From Cephalopachus bancanus (taxonomy: Eukaryota > Chordata > Mammalia > Primates > Tarsiidae), in NCBI GenBank assembly GCA_027257055.1, contig JAPVLO010000056.1, positions 8,453,501 through 8,517,500 of the forward strand: DNA of 64,000 bases. Direction: 5' to 3'. Below the pieces are notes generated by a model. It searched no databases, was not told the DNA's origin, and saw only the letters and a program-made list of their open reading frames with translations. The first letter of the stretch is position 1. Each line of letters opens with the position of its first letter. A program made the translations under genes and the position numbers. Below are positions 11,285 through 22,344 of this stretch, piece by piece.

Positions 11285-11485
11285 TGTTGATCCTCACTCC
11301 ACGTCAGGTCCTGTATTAAGCATTTTATATATATGATCTCATTTAATCTACAAACCTTCTGAGGTAGGCACTATTATCTGTTTTACAGATGAGGAATCTT
11401 ATACTTAGGGAGGTTTAGTAACTTTCACAATGGCCACAACTAATAAATGGTAGTGCTAAGATTCAAACTTCGGACAGTAACTCGA
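11285..11485 (-). mobile_element. MIR SINE, antisense
   Basis: Contains 'gatctcatttaatctacaaa', 'gaggtaggcactattatctg', 'ttttacagatgaggaatctt' and 'gtagtgctaagattcaaact', the reverse-complement MIR order. Confidence 0.7.
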
Positions 11486-12074
11486 GAATATGTGCTCATA
11501 AGCACTGTGCTATATAGTCTTCTATTTATACATCAGTCCGTGTTCCAGACAGTTGACTTTCTAATCTGTATTTCAGGTGTTAGTGAACTAATGATTTTCC
11601 TTGGAAGTCTTCTCAATTTTCAGACAGACCCTATTGTTAAAAAAAATATTTTCTTATATTGAGTTGAAATCAGGCTCCATGTAACTTTTACCCCTTAGTC
11701 TCAAAAAGTAAGAGTAAGTTTGCTTCCTCTTCTAGGATAAATGTGTCCATTTTCTCCAGGTGTACGCAATTCCCCTACCCATCACTATTTTGATAAATGT
11801 CTTTTTGAAATCACTTTAGTGTCTCAGGCTTAAGTTCATGATTATATTTCCCTGAGGTCCTTTTAGTCCTATTTCTCCAACTGAAATCTGAGGGGTATTT
11901 TTCTTTCATAGGTCTTTTTTACTTTGGGGATCTAATGATAGAAACTCTGAATTCTTCAGGAGCTTATAGTTTAGTTGAAAAGACATGAAATGGACATTAA
12001 GATAGATGTCTGCATGAGAGTATATTTAATAAATGCCAGCAGAATAATGTTATGATAATAATGGCAATAATAAT
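11486..12074. other. Unassigned sequence
   Basis: Nothing recognised. Confidence 0.4.
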
Positions 12075-12300
12075 GATAAAGCCAACACGTTAGATGCCAG
12101 GCAGTCTTCTAAGTACTTTACATATATTAACTGATTGAATTTGCACAACAGCTCTGACATAGATACTATCATTACCGACATTTTACAGCTAAGGAAAATA
12201 AGACAATCCAGTTAAGTAACTTGCCCAGCGTCACACAGTTAATAAGTTGAGTCAGGTTTTGAACTGAGACTGTCTGGTTCTACAGTTCACGTTTATAATC
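12075..12300 (-). mobile_element. MIR SINE, antisense
   Basis: 'gttagatgccaggcagtct', 'aagtactttacatatattaa', 'cattttacagctaaggaaaa', 'taagtaacttgcccagcgtc' and 'acacagttaataag' give a clear antisense MIR. Confidence 0.78.
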
Positions 12301-12419
12301 CTGACAGATCTGTAGGACTTGAAGACGGGCATACTCACTGAGGACTGAGCTAGTTGTCAGTGGAATGAGGCTGAACTTGAAGGACGAGAGTGTGCTGGCA
12401 TCCTAGGCCCTTGCACTGC

Positions 12420-12600
12420 TGATTTCTCTGCCTCAAATGCTCTTCTCCCAGAACTTTTATGTCTGGCTTTGTGTTGTCATTCAGGTTTCAGGTTGGCTTT
12501 TTCTGACCACACAGCCTAAAGAGGCCATCTGGTGCTTCCTTAGCACTTGACATTGTTTAATTTTTATCCTGGTTTTTACCTCTAAATGGTGTGCAAACAT
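12420..12600 (+). mobile_element. L2 LINE fragment
   Basis: 'ctctgcctcaaatgctcttc', 'tgtcattcaggtttcaggt' and 'ctgaccacacagcctaaaga' follow the L2 3' coding region order. Confidence 0.5.
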
Positions 12601-13204
12601 CAGCGGTTATCTGTTCAATACTCGCCCCTCTTTTGTTTTTGCTAAGAGAATCCTGACTTTGGGGTGACAGTGCCCATCCAGATACTCATTTTTCTAGTCT
12701 CCTGTATTTTTAGATACAGTTTGGCCAGTGATCTATGAGTGGATGTGTGCTAGAAGTTTCTGAAAAGGCTTTTGCTGTCCTAATGTAATGGAATGTAGAT
12801 GCAATGCTGTCACTCCTTTTACATCCATCTGTCCCTGCCTTGAATGTAAACTAAACCCTTGAGGTTTCAGCAATCCTACTGTGATTATAAGAGAAAGGCC
12901 AGGAGAATTATAGAAGCTGTTCCTCTGGCATCAATTAACCAGTGTTAGTAATGTCAGACTTTTTGTTATGTTTTAAAAAGTTTCTCTTATTTAAAGTCAT
13001 TGTTAATTACTATTTTCTGTTTTTCATTTGTGTGTTTGTAACTTGCAACAAAACCATTCCCAATTAATGTAAATGATGTTGCCACTGATAGAAATAGAGG
13101 TCTGAAAAGGAGCTAATTTGGGGAGGAAGAAATGATTGTTTTATGTCCTTTGAAATGAGATGTGTTTCCCGGAGGCAGCATATCATTGGGTCATTTAAAA
13201 AAAA
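12601..13204. other. Unassigned sequence
   Basis: No feature recognised. An A10 run lies immediately before the L1 boundary near 13200. Confidence 0.4.
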
Positions 13205-13310
13205 AATTTCCAGTTTGTCATTCTATGTCGTTTAAGTGGTGCATTTAGTCCATTTACGTTCAGGCCGATTATTGAGATGTGAGAGTTTATCCCTGTCATG
13301 AAGCTCTTTA
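13205..13310 (-). pseudogene. L1 ORF2 N-terminal stub
   Basis: The minus-strand translation gives a run like NVNGLNAPLKRHR, which is the start of the L1 endonuclease domain. It stops within about 40 codons, before the catalytic core. ORF2p normally supplies endonuclease and reverse transcriptase for target-primed insertion; nothing of that can be made here. Confidence 0.7.
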
Positions 13311-13489
13311 CAAAGTTTTGTTGTTGTTTGTTGGTTGGTTGGTTTTCTTTTAATTTTGGGGTTGATACATGTGTGTGTTTTCAGTTTTGCAGTTGTGATC
13401 TGTGCTGTGTTGATTCTCTGTTTTCCTGCATTCTTGCGAAGTATGTGGTCATTTTTTTCTTCATTCTTCTGTGCTTAATACCTTAAGTG

Positions 13490-14610
13490 TCTCCTGTAGA
13501 GCTGGTCCAGAGCATCATAAACTCTTAGGGATTAGATATCTGGGAAGGATTTTTTGTTTGTTTGTTTTTGTTTTTTTTTTGAGTTGGAGTCTCACTCTGT
13601 CACCCAGACGGGAGTGCAGTGGCTGTTTCCGGCCATCGCAGCCTCGACCTGCTGGGCTCCGGCGATCCTTCCGCCTCAGCCTTCCAAGTAGCCGGAATTA
13701 CAGGCATGCACTACCACGCCCAGCTGATTTTTTGATTTATTGTAGAGATGAGGTCTCGCTGCCCAGGCGGGTCTCGAACCCGTGGGCTCAGGCAATCCAC
13801 TCACCTCAGCCTCCCAAAGGCGCAGGATTACAGGCTGAGCCACCGAGCCCGGCTAGGGAAGGATTTTAATACTCCATCGCTGATGAAGCTTAGCTTAGCT
13901 GGGTAGGAAATTCTTGGCTGAAATTGTTTATCTTTGAGAAGTTTAATTGGACGCCAGTCTCTTCTAGCCTGTAGTGTTTCTGTAGATAAGTGTGTTGCCA
14001 TTCTAATTGGTCTCCCCTGGTAGGTAGTCTGAGCTCTCTCTCTTGCTGCCTTTAGCATTTTTTCTTTTATACCTACTTTGTGTAAGCAAATTATTATGTG
14101 TCTAGGGGTTGGACTTCTCATTAGGTGCCTTTCAGGGGTTCTCTGAGTCTCTTGTGTTTAGATGACTGTGCCTCTGATGTGATAAGGGAAATTTTTGAGG
14201 ATCACCTCATGGAATGTGTGTTCCAGGGTCTCCTTTTCTGCTTCAGGGATACTGATCAGGCATAAGTTCGGCCTCTTACTATAATCGCACATCTCTTGAA
14301 GGCTTTGTTCTGTCTTTTAAAGCTTCCTTTCTATATTTTTAACAGATTGCGTTAGTTCCGTATTTTGGTGATCTTCAAGCTCTGAGAGTCTTTCTTCTGC
14401 TTGGTTAATTCTGCTTTCCATGCTTGTCTGTTTATTATTTATTTCATTGATGGTATTCTTCATGGCGAGTGTCTCTGTAATTAATCTTTTCATGTTTTCA
14501 TCTTGTCTTTCTTGGTTTTTACTCATCTTCTCCAACCATTCTTTGATCTCTGTATTTGTGGTCTGAGACCAGTCGATCTAGGTACTCTTCATTGTTTGAG
14601 TTCTAAAGTC
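13490..14610 (-). pseudogene. L1 ORF1p RNA-binding protein, disrupted
   Basis: ORF1p is the trimeric RNA-binding chaperone of the L1 ribonucleoprotein. On the minus strand, 14535-14317 encodes a charged heptad-rich stretch with SRINQAEERLSELEDH, typical of its coiled coil. 14121-13860 encodes TPRHII, KEKML, LQARRDW and ISYPAKLSFIS, the RRM end and C-terminal domain. An Alu at 13554-13855 then breaks the C-terminus, and a GPALQETLK-like remnant follows beyond it. Frameshifts and stops separate the two blocks, and no intact start is seen. Confidence 0.85.
13554..13855 (-). mobile_element. Alu element inserted into L1 ORF1, young subfamily
   Basis: Full dimer with the 'ctcgctgcccaggcgg' deletion. 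Perfect 12-bp direct repeats 'gggaaggatttt' at 13542-13553 and 13856-13867. It interrupts the L1 ORF1 C-terminal domain, so it postdates that L1. Confidence 0.95.
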
Positions 14611-14614
14611 TATA

Positions 14615-16215
14615 TTCTCCAGCACTGTCCTTCTGGGGCTCTCTGGGTTACCTGTGTTTTTCTGTTGATTTCATTTGTGATGAATTTTTCTTTTCTCTTT
14701 ACTTCTGTTTCTCAGTAAGAGAGGGAATATCTTTCACTTATGTTTGCTCAGTCCCCTATTCTTCCCTAGGTAGGGCCTCTGGATTTGTTCAATTTTAAAG
14801 CTGGATTGGGGGTGGGGAGCTCTGCTGCCCTTTTGCAGTTTTGAGATTTGAATAAGGTGTATTAGGGGGTGGTAAGATTCAAAAGCTGCCTGTAGATCAC
14901 AATGTTTACTGACTGGGGTGTAGGACTCCTGGGACCCACTTCCCACCACCTCACAATATGCCCATGCTTTGGAAACGTATTTATATCCCTTGGGTACAAG
15001 AGAATATAAGAGAAAGGAAAGGAACTGAGAATGAGAAAAGACAATGAAGAGAAAGAAGTAGAGAAGGAAAAACAAACCAAAAAACAGACAGACAAACCAA
15101 TAAAAAAGAGAAAGCAAAGAACTGGAACTGTCAATATGAGGTCACTTTCACCCTCATATATACCCTTTTGTGAAAAAAGGAGAAGGAATAAAACAAAACA
15201 AAATACACACATAGCAGCAAAATATATAGAGAGCAGGGACGAATAAAAAATATAAAAAGTAATCAAAAAACAAGAACAAACAAAAAAGTGTAATCCTTGA
15301 GCGCCCTCTTGTGGTAGTTTCTGAACTTTGGGTTCCTTGTCCACGTGACTCAAGCACTACTATTCTTCGCTTGTGGGAGGAAGGGGTCTCCCACCTCTAG
15401 ATCTGTCCCCCTGCTCACCATGTGGTCAGGGGCAGGGTATGAACTGCCCCTAGGAGATTCACCTGTGTTCAGCCCTCTCTGTGTGCACTGATCAAGTCGC
15501 TCCCCACATGAGTTACATGCCTCACGAATCACTGGGAGAAGGGAGCTGGGTCACTTTAAAACTCACTCCACCCATCTGCTGCAGGCTGGATTATTGGCCT
15601 TCAGTTGCACCTGTAGTCCTGTACTTGTTCCATGTGGAGGGTGGAGCAACTGGGTCTCCTTGCTGGGTCTGTCCTTCTGGGGATACTGCACCTGGGGTAT
15701 CCTCCCTGGGTTGACAGTGACCAACCTCAGAGAGGTGCTGAATTCACCCCTTAGTCTCAGGAGTAGCTTTGCTGTTCACGTGGGTAGGCCAGAGCCTGTT
15801 TCCACCTGGGTTCCAGGACAAAGGCAGTGACGCGTCTCTGCATCTTTTCCTCTGCTGGGATTCGGTGATAAATTTTTTTGTATTTTCTTCACAAACCCTG
15901 CTGCTTTTGTCTGATCTGACACCAGGGTCAGTGGTGGCAGGCGACACCATACAGTGGTTGTTTTTTGCTGCTTCTAGGGAGGGTCAGAGAGGTGGTGCCT
16001 GTCTGAGGGGCCATGGATCACACTGGGATCTGAGTAGCCTGTGACAGCTGCCTTAGCAGGAGAGCTCAGGCCGCTTGTTCCTGCATCCCCACTTAGACAC
16101 TCACACACCCACTTGCTCACACCCTTGCATGCATATTCATCCCTATGCTCACTCATTTATATGGAGACTCATACGCTGACCAACTGTGTCGCCATCTTGG
16201 AACCTCCTGACGTTG
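14615..16215 (-). promoter_or_regulatory. L1 5' UTR (internal promoter region)
   Basis: GC-richer than its surroundings and lying directly upstream of ORF1 on the minus strand, ending at the presumed element 5' end near 16215. L1 5' UTRs act as internal RNA polymerase II promoters. Long frames on either strand here (for example 14862-15353 minus) are typical by-products of L1 5' UTRs and are not called as genes. Whether it is still active cannot be judged. Confidence 0.6.
16191..16199 (-). promoter_or_regulatory. YY1-type site at the L1 5' end
   Basis: The + strand reads 'gccatcttg', i.e. CAAGATGGC on the minus strand, within about 25 bases of the presumed L1 5' end. In primate L1s a YY1 site at this place sets the transcription start; the position here agrees. 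Confidence 0.55.
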
Positions 16216-16400
16216 TTTTCTTTAGAGAGTATTTTAAGCATGGTGGGGGTCAAACTTGGTTACAGGGATTTAAGATTGTGTAATGGAATGGAGTTAACAT
16301 AGAAATGGAGTGGTCACTTGCATAGTTAGCTTATTCCATCTGGATGAGCTTTTGTGATAAGAAACAAATATATTTTTCCATGTGTACTCCGTATTATGTA

Positions 16401-17801
16401 CAGTCATGCATTGCTTAACTACAGGGATATGTTCTGAGAAATGTGTTGTTGGTGATTTCATTGCTGCATGCACATGGAATGTACTTGCACAAGCTTAGAT
16501 GGTATACTCTACTACACGCCTGCTAGGCTGTATGGTACTGGTTGAGCATCTCAAATCCAAAAATCTGAAATCCAAAATGCTCCAAAACTGAAAACTTTTT
16601 GAGTACTGACATGATGCTCAAAGGCAATACTCCCTGGAGCATTTAGAGATGCTAAACTGGTAAGTTTATATGCTGCAAATATTCCAAAATCTGAAAAACC
16701 CACAGTTGAAACACTTGTGTCCCAGGTATTATGGATAAAGGATATTCAGTCTGGATAGCCTTCTGTTCCTAGGCTGCAAACATGTACAGCGTGTTACTGT
16801 ACTGAATACTGTAGGCAAGTGTAATACAATGACAAAAATTTGTATATCTAAACATAGAAAAGGAATGTAAAAATATGGTATAAAAGATAACAAAAAGTTA
16901 GACCTATATAAAGTGCTTACCACAAATGGAGCTTGCAGGACTGCAAGTTGCTCTGAGTGACTCTGTGAGGGAGTGGTGAATGAATATAAAGGCCTAGGAC
17001 GTTGCTGTACACTCCTGCACTCTGTAAACACTAGACCCTCAGGCTATGCTGAATTTACAAGAACGTAGATTTCCTTCTTTAATGGTAAATCAACCTTAGC
17101 TTACTATAACTTTTTAACTTTATAAACTTTAAACTTATTTTTTAACTTTTTACCTCGTTTCTAATAGTACTTAGCTTAAAACATAAACACATTGTCCAGC
17201 GGTACAAGCATATTTTCTTTCTGTATATCCTTATTCTAGAACCCTTTTTCTATTAAAAAATTTTTTTTTTTACTTTTTAGACTTTTCTGATTAAACAGAG
17301 ACACACACATCAGCCTCAGGCCTGCGCGTGGTCAGGATCACCAGTATTGTACTGTTTTCTCCCCCACTTCTTATCCCACTGGAAGGTCTTCGTGGCAGTA
17401 ACATGCATGGAGCTGTCCCCTCCTGTGACGACAAGGCCTTCTTCTGCAGTACTTCCTGAAGCACCTGCCTGAGGCTGCTTTACAGTTAACTTAAAAAGTA
17501 GAACGAATGCACTCTAAAATAACAATAAAAACTATGGAACTATAATATATAAACCAGCAGCAGTCATTATCCAGTATCATAAACTGTACATAATTAAGCT
17601 GTACTTTCAACTAGCAGTACAGTAGCTTTGTTTACACCAGCACCACCATAGACTTGTGAGAAATGTGCTGCTCTGTGACATTATGACAGCTACGCCTACA
17701 CTGGGTGATAGGAATATTTCTGCTCTGTTCTAATCTTATGCAACCACTATCATATATGCAGATTATTGTTGACTGAAACATTGTTATCGACTGCTTGACT
17801 G
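16401..17801. mobile_element. Tigger-type (MER2-group) DNA transposon, outer element
   Basis: Starts 'cagtcatgcattgcttaact' and ends 'ttatcgactgcttgactg', imperfect inverted repeats, with TA on both sides (16399-16400 and 17802-17803). Inner text such as 'gtactgaatactgtaggcaa' and 'tatctaaacatagaaaagg' fits a well-known mammalian family with this terminus. No intact transposase frame. A second transposon is inserted at 16538. Confidence 0.75.
16538..16753. mobile_element. Short DNA transposon nested in the outer one
   Basis: Begins 'ctggttgagcatctcaaatc' and ends 'ataaaggatattcagtctg', inverted repeats of about 20 bp with mismatches. The body has repeated 'aatctgaaa' and 'aaatgctccaaaa' motifs of a MER2-group miniature element. 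It splits the outer element at tatggTA/TAgcc, as expected for a TA-targeting insertion. It is non-coding. Confidence 0.7.
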
Positions 17802-18235
17802 TACCATACATGACTGAAAGTGTACATTTGTACACATTCATGAATAGGGTTGTACACACAAATCATGTATATCACCCTTTCAATAATTTAAGGACTTTTA
17901 AAAGGGCATTTTGACTATATTTGATTTTCATATTTTGGGTTGACTTTAGAACCCAACCTCTATGTAGGATGTAGCTCCAGTGTGGTGAGTATAGATGATA
18001 TAGATGTAGACTGCTCTTTACTGAGTATAGTTTTACACATATGGTGGCAGAGGCTCATGGAAAAGCTTTGGTTAGGGGAAAAGAAGTCATCTCCTGGTTC
18101 TGTTTAGCTCCTTACTTCCAACTTCAGTTTTACTGCTGTAGGAATTGCTTACCTTCTGTCCTTCAGCTTTTTCCTTTGTAAATTCTGAAACCTAACTACT
18201 CAATACATAGGAAAGGTGTGATAAAATATTTGCCT
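17802..18235. other. Unassigned sequence
   Basis: No feature recognised. Confidence 0.4.
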
Positions 18236-18892
18236 TACACCGGTCAGAATAGCCATTATTAAAAAGTTTAAAAAAATGCTGTATGTGGAGAAAATGGAAT
18301 GCTTACTATTGATGGGAGTATAAATAAGTATAACGTCTATGGAAAGTGGTATGGAGATTTCTCAAATAACCAAAAGTCGATCTACCATTTGATCCAGCAG
18401 TCCCACTACTAGGTATCTACCCAAAGGAACAGAGGTCGTTATATGAAAAAGACGCCTGCACCTGCTTGTTCATCATAGCATAGTTCACAATTGCAGAGAT
18501 GTGGAATCAACCTAAATGCCCATCAATCAGTGGATAATGAAAATGCGGTATAGATACACTATGGAGTATTATTCAACCATCAGAAATAATGAGATAATAT
18601 ATTTGTAGCAACTTGAATGGAATTGGAGAGCTTCGTCCTAAGTGAACTAACTCAGAAACAAAGAACCAAACACTGTTTGTTCTCACTTATAAGTGGGAAC
18701 TAAACTAAGGATCTGCAAAGACATAGAGGATGGTATAATGGACACTGGAGACTCAGAAGTGGGAGGGAAGGAAGGAAAATCACCTCTTGGGTACAATGTG
18801 CCCAGGTGGGGGTGGGGGTTAAAGCCCAGACCAAAAACTGTTTGTATCCCCTAAAGCTACTGAAATAAAAATATATATGTTAAAAAAAAATT
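18236..18892 (+). mobile_element. L1 3' end, sense
   Basis: Begins in the ORF2p C-terminal region (the translation of 'cttacaccggtcagaatagc' gives LTPVRIA) and continues through 'aatgcccatcaatcagtgga', 'tatggagtattattcaacca', and 'cactggagactcagaagtgg' to 'ataaaaatatatatgtt' plus an A-run. It is 5'-truncated, with stops in ORF2. Confidence 0.88.
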
Positions 18893-19012
18893 TTAGAAAG
18901 CAGTTTCAGTATTTTGTTAGCTATTTGTTAAAATAGAGCAGAGATTAGAATTGCCTGTTCTAGAGTAGTTGTTGAGCAAACCACTAAAGTCTCTTTTAAA
19001 AAGCAACTATGG

Positions 19013-19300
19013 GCTGGGTTCAGTGGCTCAGCCTGTAATTCCAGCACTTTGGGAGGCAGAGGTGAGTGGATTGGCTGAGCCCATGGGTTCGACACCAGCC
19101 CGGGCAACTTGGAGAGACCTTTGTCTCTACAATAAATCGAAAATTAGCCAGGCACATTAGCGCACACCTGTAGTTCTGGCTACTTGAAAGGCTGAGGCCG
19201 AAGGATTGCCAGAGCCCAGCTAGTCGAGGCTGCAGTGGCCTGTGAGTGTGCGACTACACTCCAGCCTGGGTGACAGAGTGAGACTCTGACTCAAAAAAAA
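19013..19300 (+). mobile_element. Alu element
   Basis: Starts 'gctgggttcagtggctcag' and ends 'gagactctgactc' plus A13. Direct repeats 'aaaaagcaactatg' flank it. Confidence 0.93.
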
Positions 19301-19419
19301 AAAAAGCAACTATGGGATGGTAAATTATCTTAAATTTTATAAAAAAAGAATATTTTCCTCCTAACTATGGATGAAATATACACTAGAAGGTTTGGAAAAT
19401 AAAAGTACAAAAAAAAGGG

Positions 19420-19580
19420 TGTTTTTTTTTTTTAAAATAGGGTCTTGTTCTGTCACACAGGCTGGAGTGCAGCGGTGTGATCACAGCTCACTGTTACCTC
19501 AAACTTTGGGCTGCAACCATCCTCCTGAGTAGCTAGGTCAGTAGGCATGCACCACCATGCCCAGCTAATTCTTTTTCTAA
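19420..19580 (-). mobile_element. Old Alu-type monomer (FRAM-like), antisense
   Basis: T-run, 'agggtcttgttctgtcacac', 'aggctggagtgcagcggtgt', 'gatcacagctcactgttacc' and 'catgcaccaccatgcccagc'. One monomer only, and it lacks the lineage-specific wording of the other Alus. Confidence 0.7.
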
Positions 19581-19707
19581 TTCTAATTCTTTCATTCAGA
19601 GACAACCATTAATATGTTGTTGTATTTCTTTTGGGCTTGCCCGAAATACGTACTTGAAATTATTGTAACATAATTTAAGTTTTATATATAGGTTTGTATT
19701 TTTTTTT

Positions 19708-21555
19708 CCTTCTTCCAGTTTTTTTATTGCTATAGCTTTAAGGGGTACGTGTGCAGGTTTGTTGAGTTGAGGCTGCTAGTGAAACTATTACCCGAATAGT
19801 GAACATCGAGCCCAGTAGATAATTTTTCAGCCCTCACCTTCCTTTAATCTCCCTTTTGGAGCCCCCAGTGTCTACTCTTTCGTCCCGTATGTCCGCATGT
19901 ACCCTTGGTTTAGCTCCTGCTTATAAGTGAGAACATGCAGTATTTGATTTTCTGTTTCTGAGTTTTTTCACTTGAGATAGTGATCTCCAGTTGCATCCAT
20001 GTTGATGCAAAAGACATGCTTTCATTCTTTTTGTGGCTGTGTAGTATTCCATGGTGTGTATATAGCACATTTTCTTTATCCAGTTATCGGTGATTGATTC
20101 TATGACTTTGCTGATGTGATTAGTGCTATGATAAACATATGAGTGTAGGTATCTTTTTGATGTAACAATTTCTTTTTCTTGGCGTACATACCCAGTAGTG
20201 GGGTTGCTGGGTCAAATGGTAGTTTTGTTTTTAGTTCTTTGAGAAATCTCGGTGTTGTTTTCCATAGGGGTTGTAGTAATTTACATTCCTACTAATAGTG
20301 TATATGTTTTCTCTTTTCTCTGCATCTTCACCACCATCTGTTGTTTTTTGATTCTATATAAATAGGCATTCTTGACTGGGATAAGGTGATATCTCATTGT
20401 GGTTTTAATTGGCATTTTCTGATGATTAATGGTGCTGAGCATTTTTCATATGTTTCTTGGCCACGCGAACATTGTCTTTTGAGAAATGTCTGTTTATGTC
20501 TTTTGTCCACTTTTTCATGAAGCTGATTTTTTTCTGGTTGAGTTCTTTATAGATTCTAGATGTTAGTTCTTTGTTGGATGTATAGTTTGCAGATATTCTC
20601 TCCCATTTTGTAAGTTGTCTGTTTATTCCAGTGATTATTTATTTTGCTGTACAGAAGTCTTTTAGTTTAATTGAGCCTCGTTTGTCTATTTTTGGTTTTG
20701 TTGCATTTGCTTTTGAAGTCTTAGTCTTACAATTTTTGCCCAGGTCTTCCCATTTTTTCTTCTAGGATTTTTATAGTTTCAGATATCACATTTAAGTCTT
20801 TAATTCACTTGAGTTGATTTTTATATATGGTGAGAGATAAGGGGCCCAGTTTTATTCTTTTGCATATGGCTATGCAATTTTCTCAGCACCATTTATTGAA
20901 TAGAGTATCCTTTTCCCATTGCATATTTTGTCAGTTTTGTCGAATGTCAGTTGGTTGTAGGTATGTGGACTTACTTCTGGGTTTTCTATTCTGTTTTGTT
21001 GATCTGTGTCTGTTTTTATACCAGTACCTTGCTATTTTAGTTACTGTACCCTTGCAGTATAATTTGAATCAGGTAATGTGATGCCTTCAGCTTTGTTCTT
21101 TTTGCTTAGGATTGCTTTGGCTATTTGAGCTCTTTCTTAGTTCCATGTGCATTTCAGCATTGTTTTTTCTATTTCTGTGAAAAATGACATTGGTAATTTG
21201 GTAGGCATTTCATTAAATCTGTAGATTTTTGGTTGGTATGGTCATTTTAGTAATATTGATTCTTCCAAGCCATGAGAATGGGATGTTTTCCTATTTGTTG
21301 TGTTATTTATGATTTATTTCATCCGTTTATGGTAGTTCTCCTTGTAGAGATCTTTGATCTCCTTGGTTAAATGTATTCTAGGTTTGTTTTGTTTGTTTAT
21401 GTTTTTCTGGTAGCAACTGTAAATGAGATTGAATTTTTTATTTGGTTCTCAGCTTGAATGTTATTGATGTATAGAAATGCTTCTGATTTTTATATGGTGA
21501 TTTTTTTCATCTTGAAACTTCACTGAAGCCATTTATCAAATATAAAAGCCTTTAT
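19708..21555 (-). mobile_element. L1 3' part, antisense (about 1.8 kb)
   Basis: Antisense L1 from the 3' UTR ('attgctatagctttaagggg') through the C-terminal half of ORF2. Landmarks are 'tggctgtgtagtattccatg', 'gttgctgggtcaaatggtag', 'ccatttattgaatagagtat', and 'tctttgatctccttggttaa'. The 5' end of the element is cut near 21555. Many stops interrupt the ORF2 translation. Confidence 0.9.
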
Positions 21556-21781
21556 ATTTTGTTTTTTCTTTTAGGATTAAATAAGAATCCTTTCCCTAAG
21601 TTTGTACGTAATTTACATTTACTTTGTGTATTACCTCAGTTGGTGATTCTCCATGTTACATAGATAACCCAATTTGGATTTTTTCATTTAGATTTGATAT
21701 CCTCCATTATGGAAGGACTTCAAGATTTTGATAGTGTAGCCATTATTGTAATATAAAAAAGAACACTACATTGCTTATTTT
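21556..21781. other. Unassigned spacer
   Basis: Short AT-rich sequence without recognised features. Confidence 0.4.
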
Positions 21782-22024
21782 TTTTTTTTTGAGTTGGAGT
21801 TTCACTCCGTCGCCCAGACTAGAGTTCTGTGGCCGCTCCCGGCAGTGGCAGCCTTCCGAGTAGCCGGAATTACAGGCGCGCACTCCCACGCCCGGCTGAT
21901 TTTTGATTTATTGTAGAGATGAGGTCTCGCTGCCCAGGCGGGTCTCAATCCCGCGGGCTCAGGCAATCCACTCACCTCAGCCTCCCAAAGGCGCGGAATT
22001 ACAGGCTGAGCCACCGAGCCCGGC
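21782..22024 (-). mobile_element. Alu element with internal deletion, young subfamily
   Basis: Dimer with the 'ctcgctgcccaggcgg' deletion, plus a further loss in the right monomer: 'ggccgctcccggcagtggc' runs straight into 'agccttccgagtagcc'. Direct repeats 'acattgcttattttt' flank it. Confidence 0.92.
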
Positions 22025-22344
22025 TTACATTGCTTATTTTTAATAAAAGTTTTCAGAATCGGATTTTCAAATCAACAGTTGTTATTTTTTTAAAAAGGTT
22101 TGAGAAAACGTTTTCATATGGTGCTTAGATCTATGAAAAGTGTTTGAAAAGCATGTTGCTAAGTCACTGAGGTCTCATCCCAATAATTCATTATAAATTT
22201 GTCCATTTTTGTTATTGCTGCTGCTGCTATTCTGTCATTGTAGGAAAGTCATTTAAATTCTTTGAGTTTGAATTTTCCCATTTAGAAAGTAAGAGTGAGC
22301 CAGATAATTTCTGAAGTGTTTTCTGACATTTTCATTTTTGTTTT
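22025..22344. other. Unassigned AT-rich sequence
   Basis: Nothing recognised. Confidence 0.4.

Larger units (their letters stand above)
13205..16215 (-). mobile_element. L1 with 5' UTR, broken ORF1 and only the start of ORF2
   Basis: Read on the minus strand: a 5' UTR (about 16215-14615), ORF1 (about 14610-13490, split by an Alu), and the first codons of ORF2 (to about 13205). There the L1 match ends abruptly against unrelated sequence. Most L1 copies lose the 5' end and keep the 3' end; this one does the opposite. ORF2 reverse transcriptase, the 3' UTR and the A-tail are absent, so it cannot be mobile. Deletion or recombination after insertion is the simplest cause. Confidence 0.85.

Noticed and set aside
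14862..15353. 163-codon minus-strand frame rich in F and L
   Set aside because: Located in the L1 5' UTR. Low-complexity hydrophobic translation of an A/T-rich strand; no start context or homologous protein recognised.
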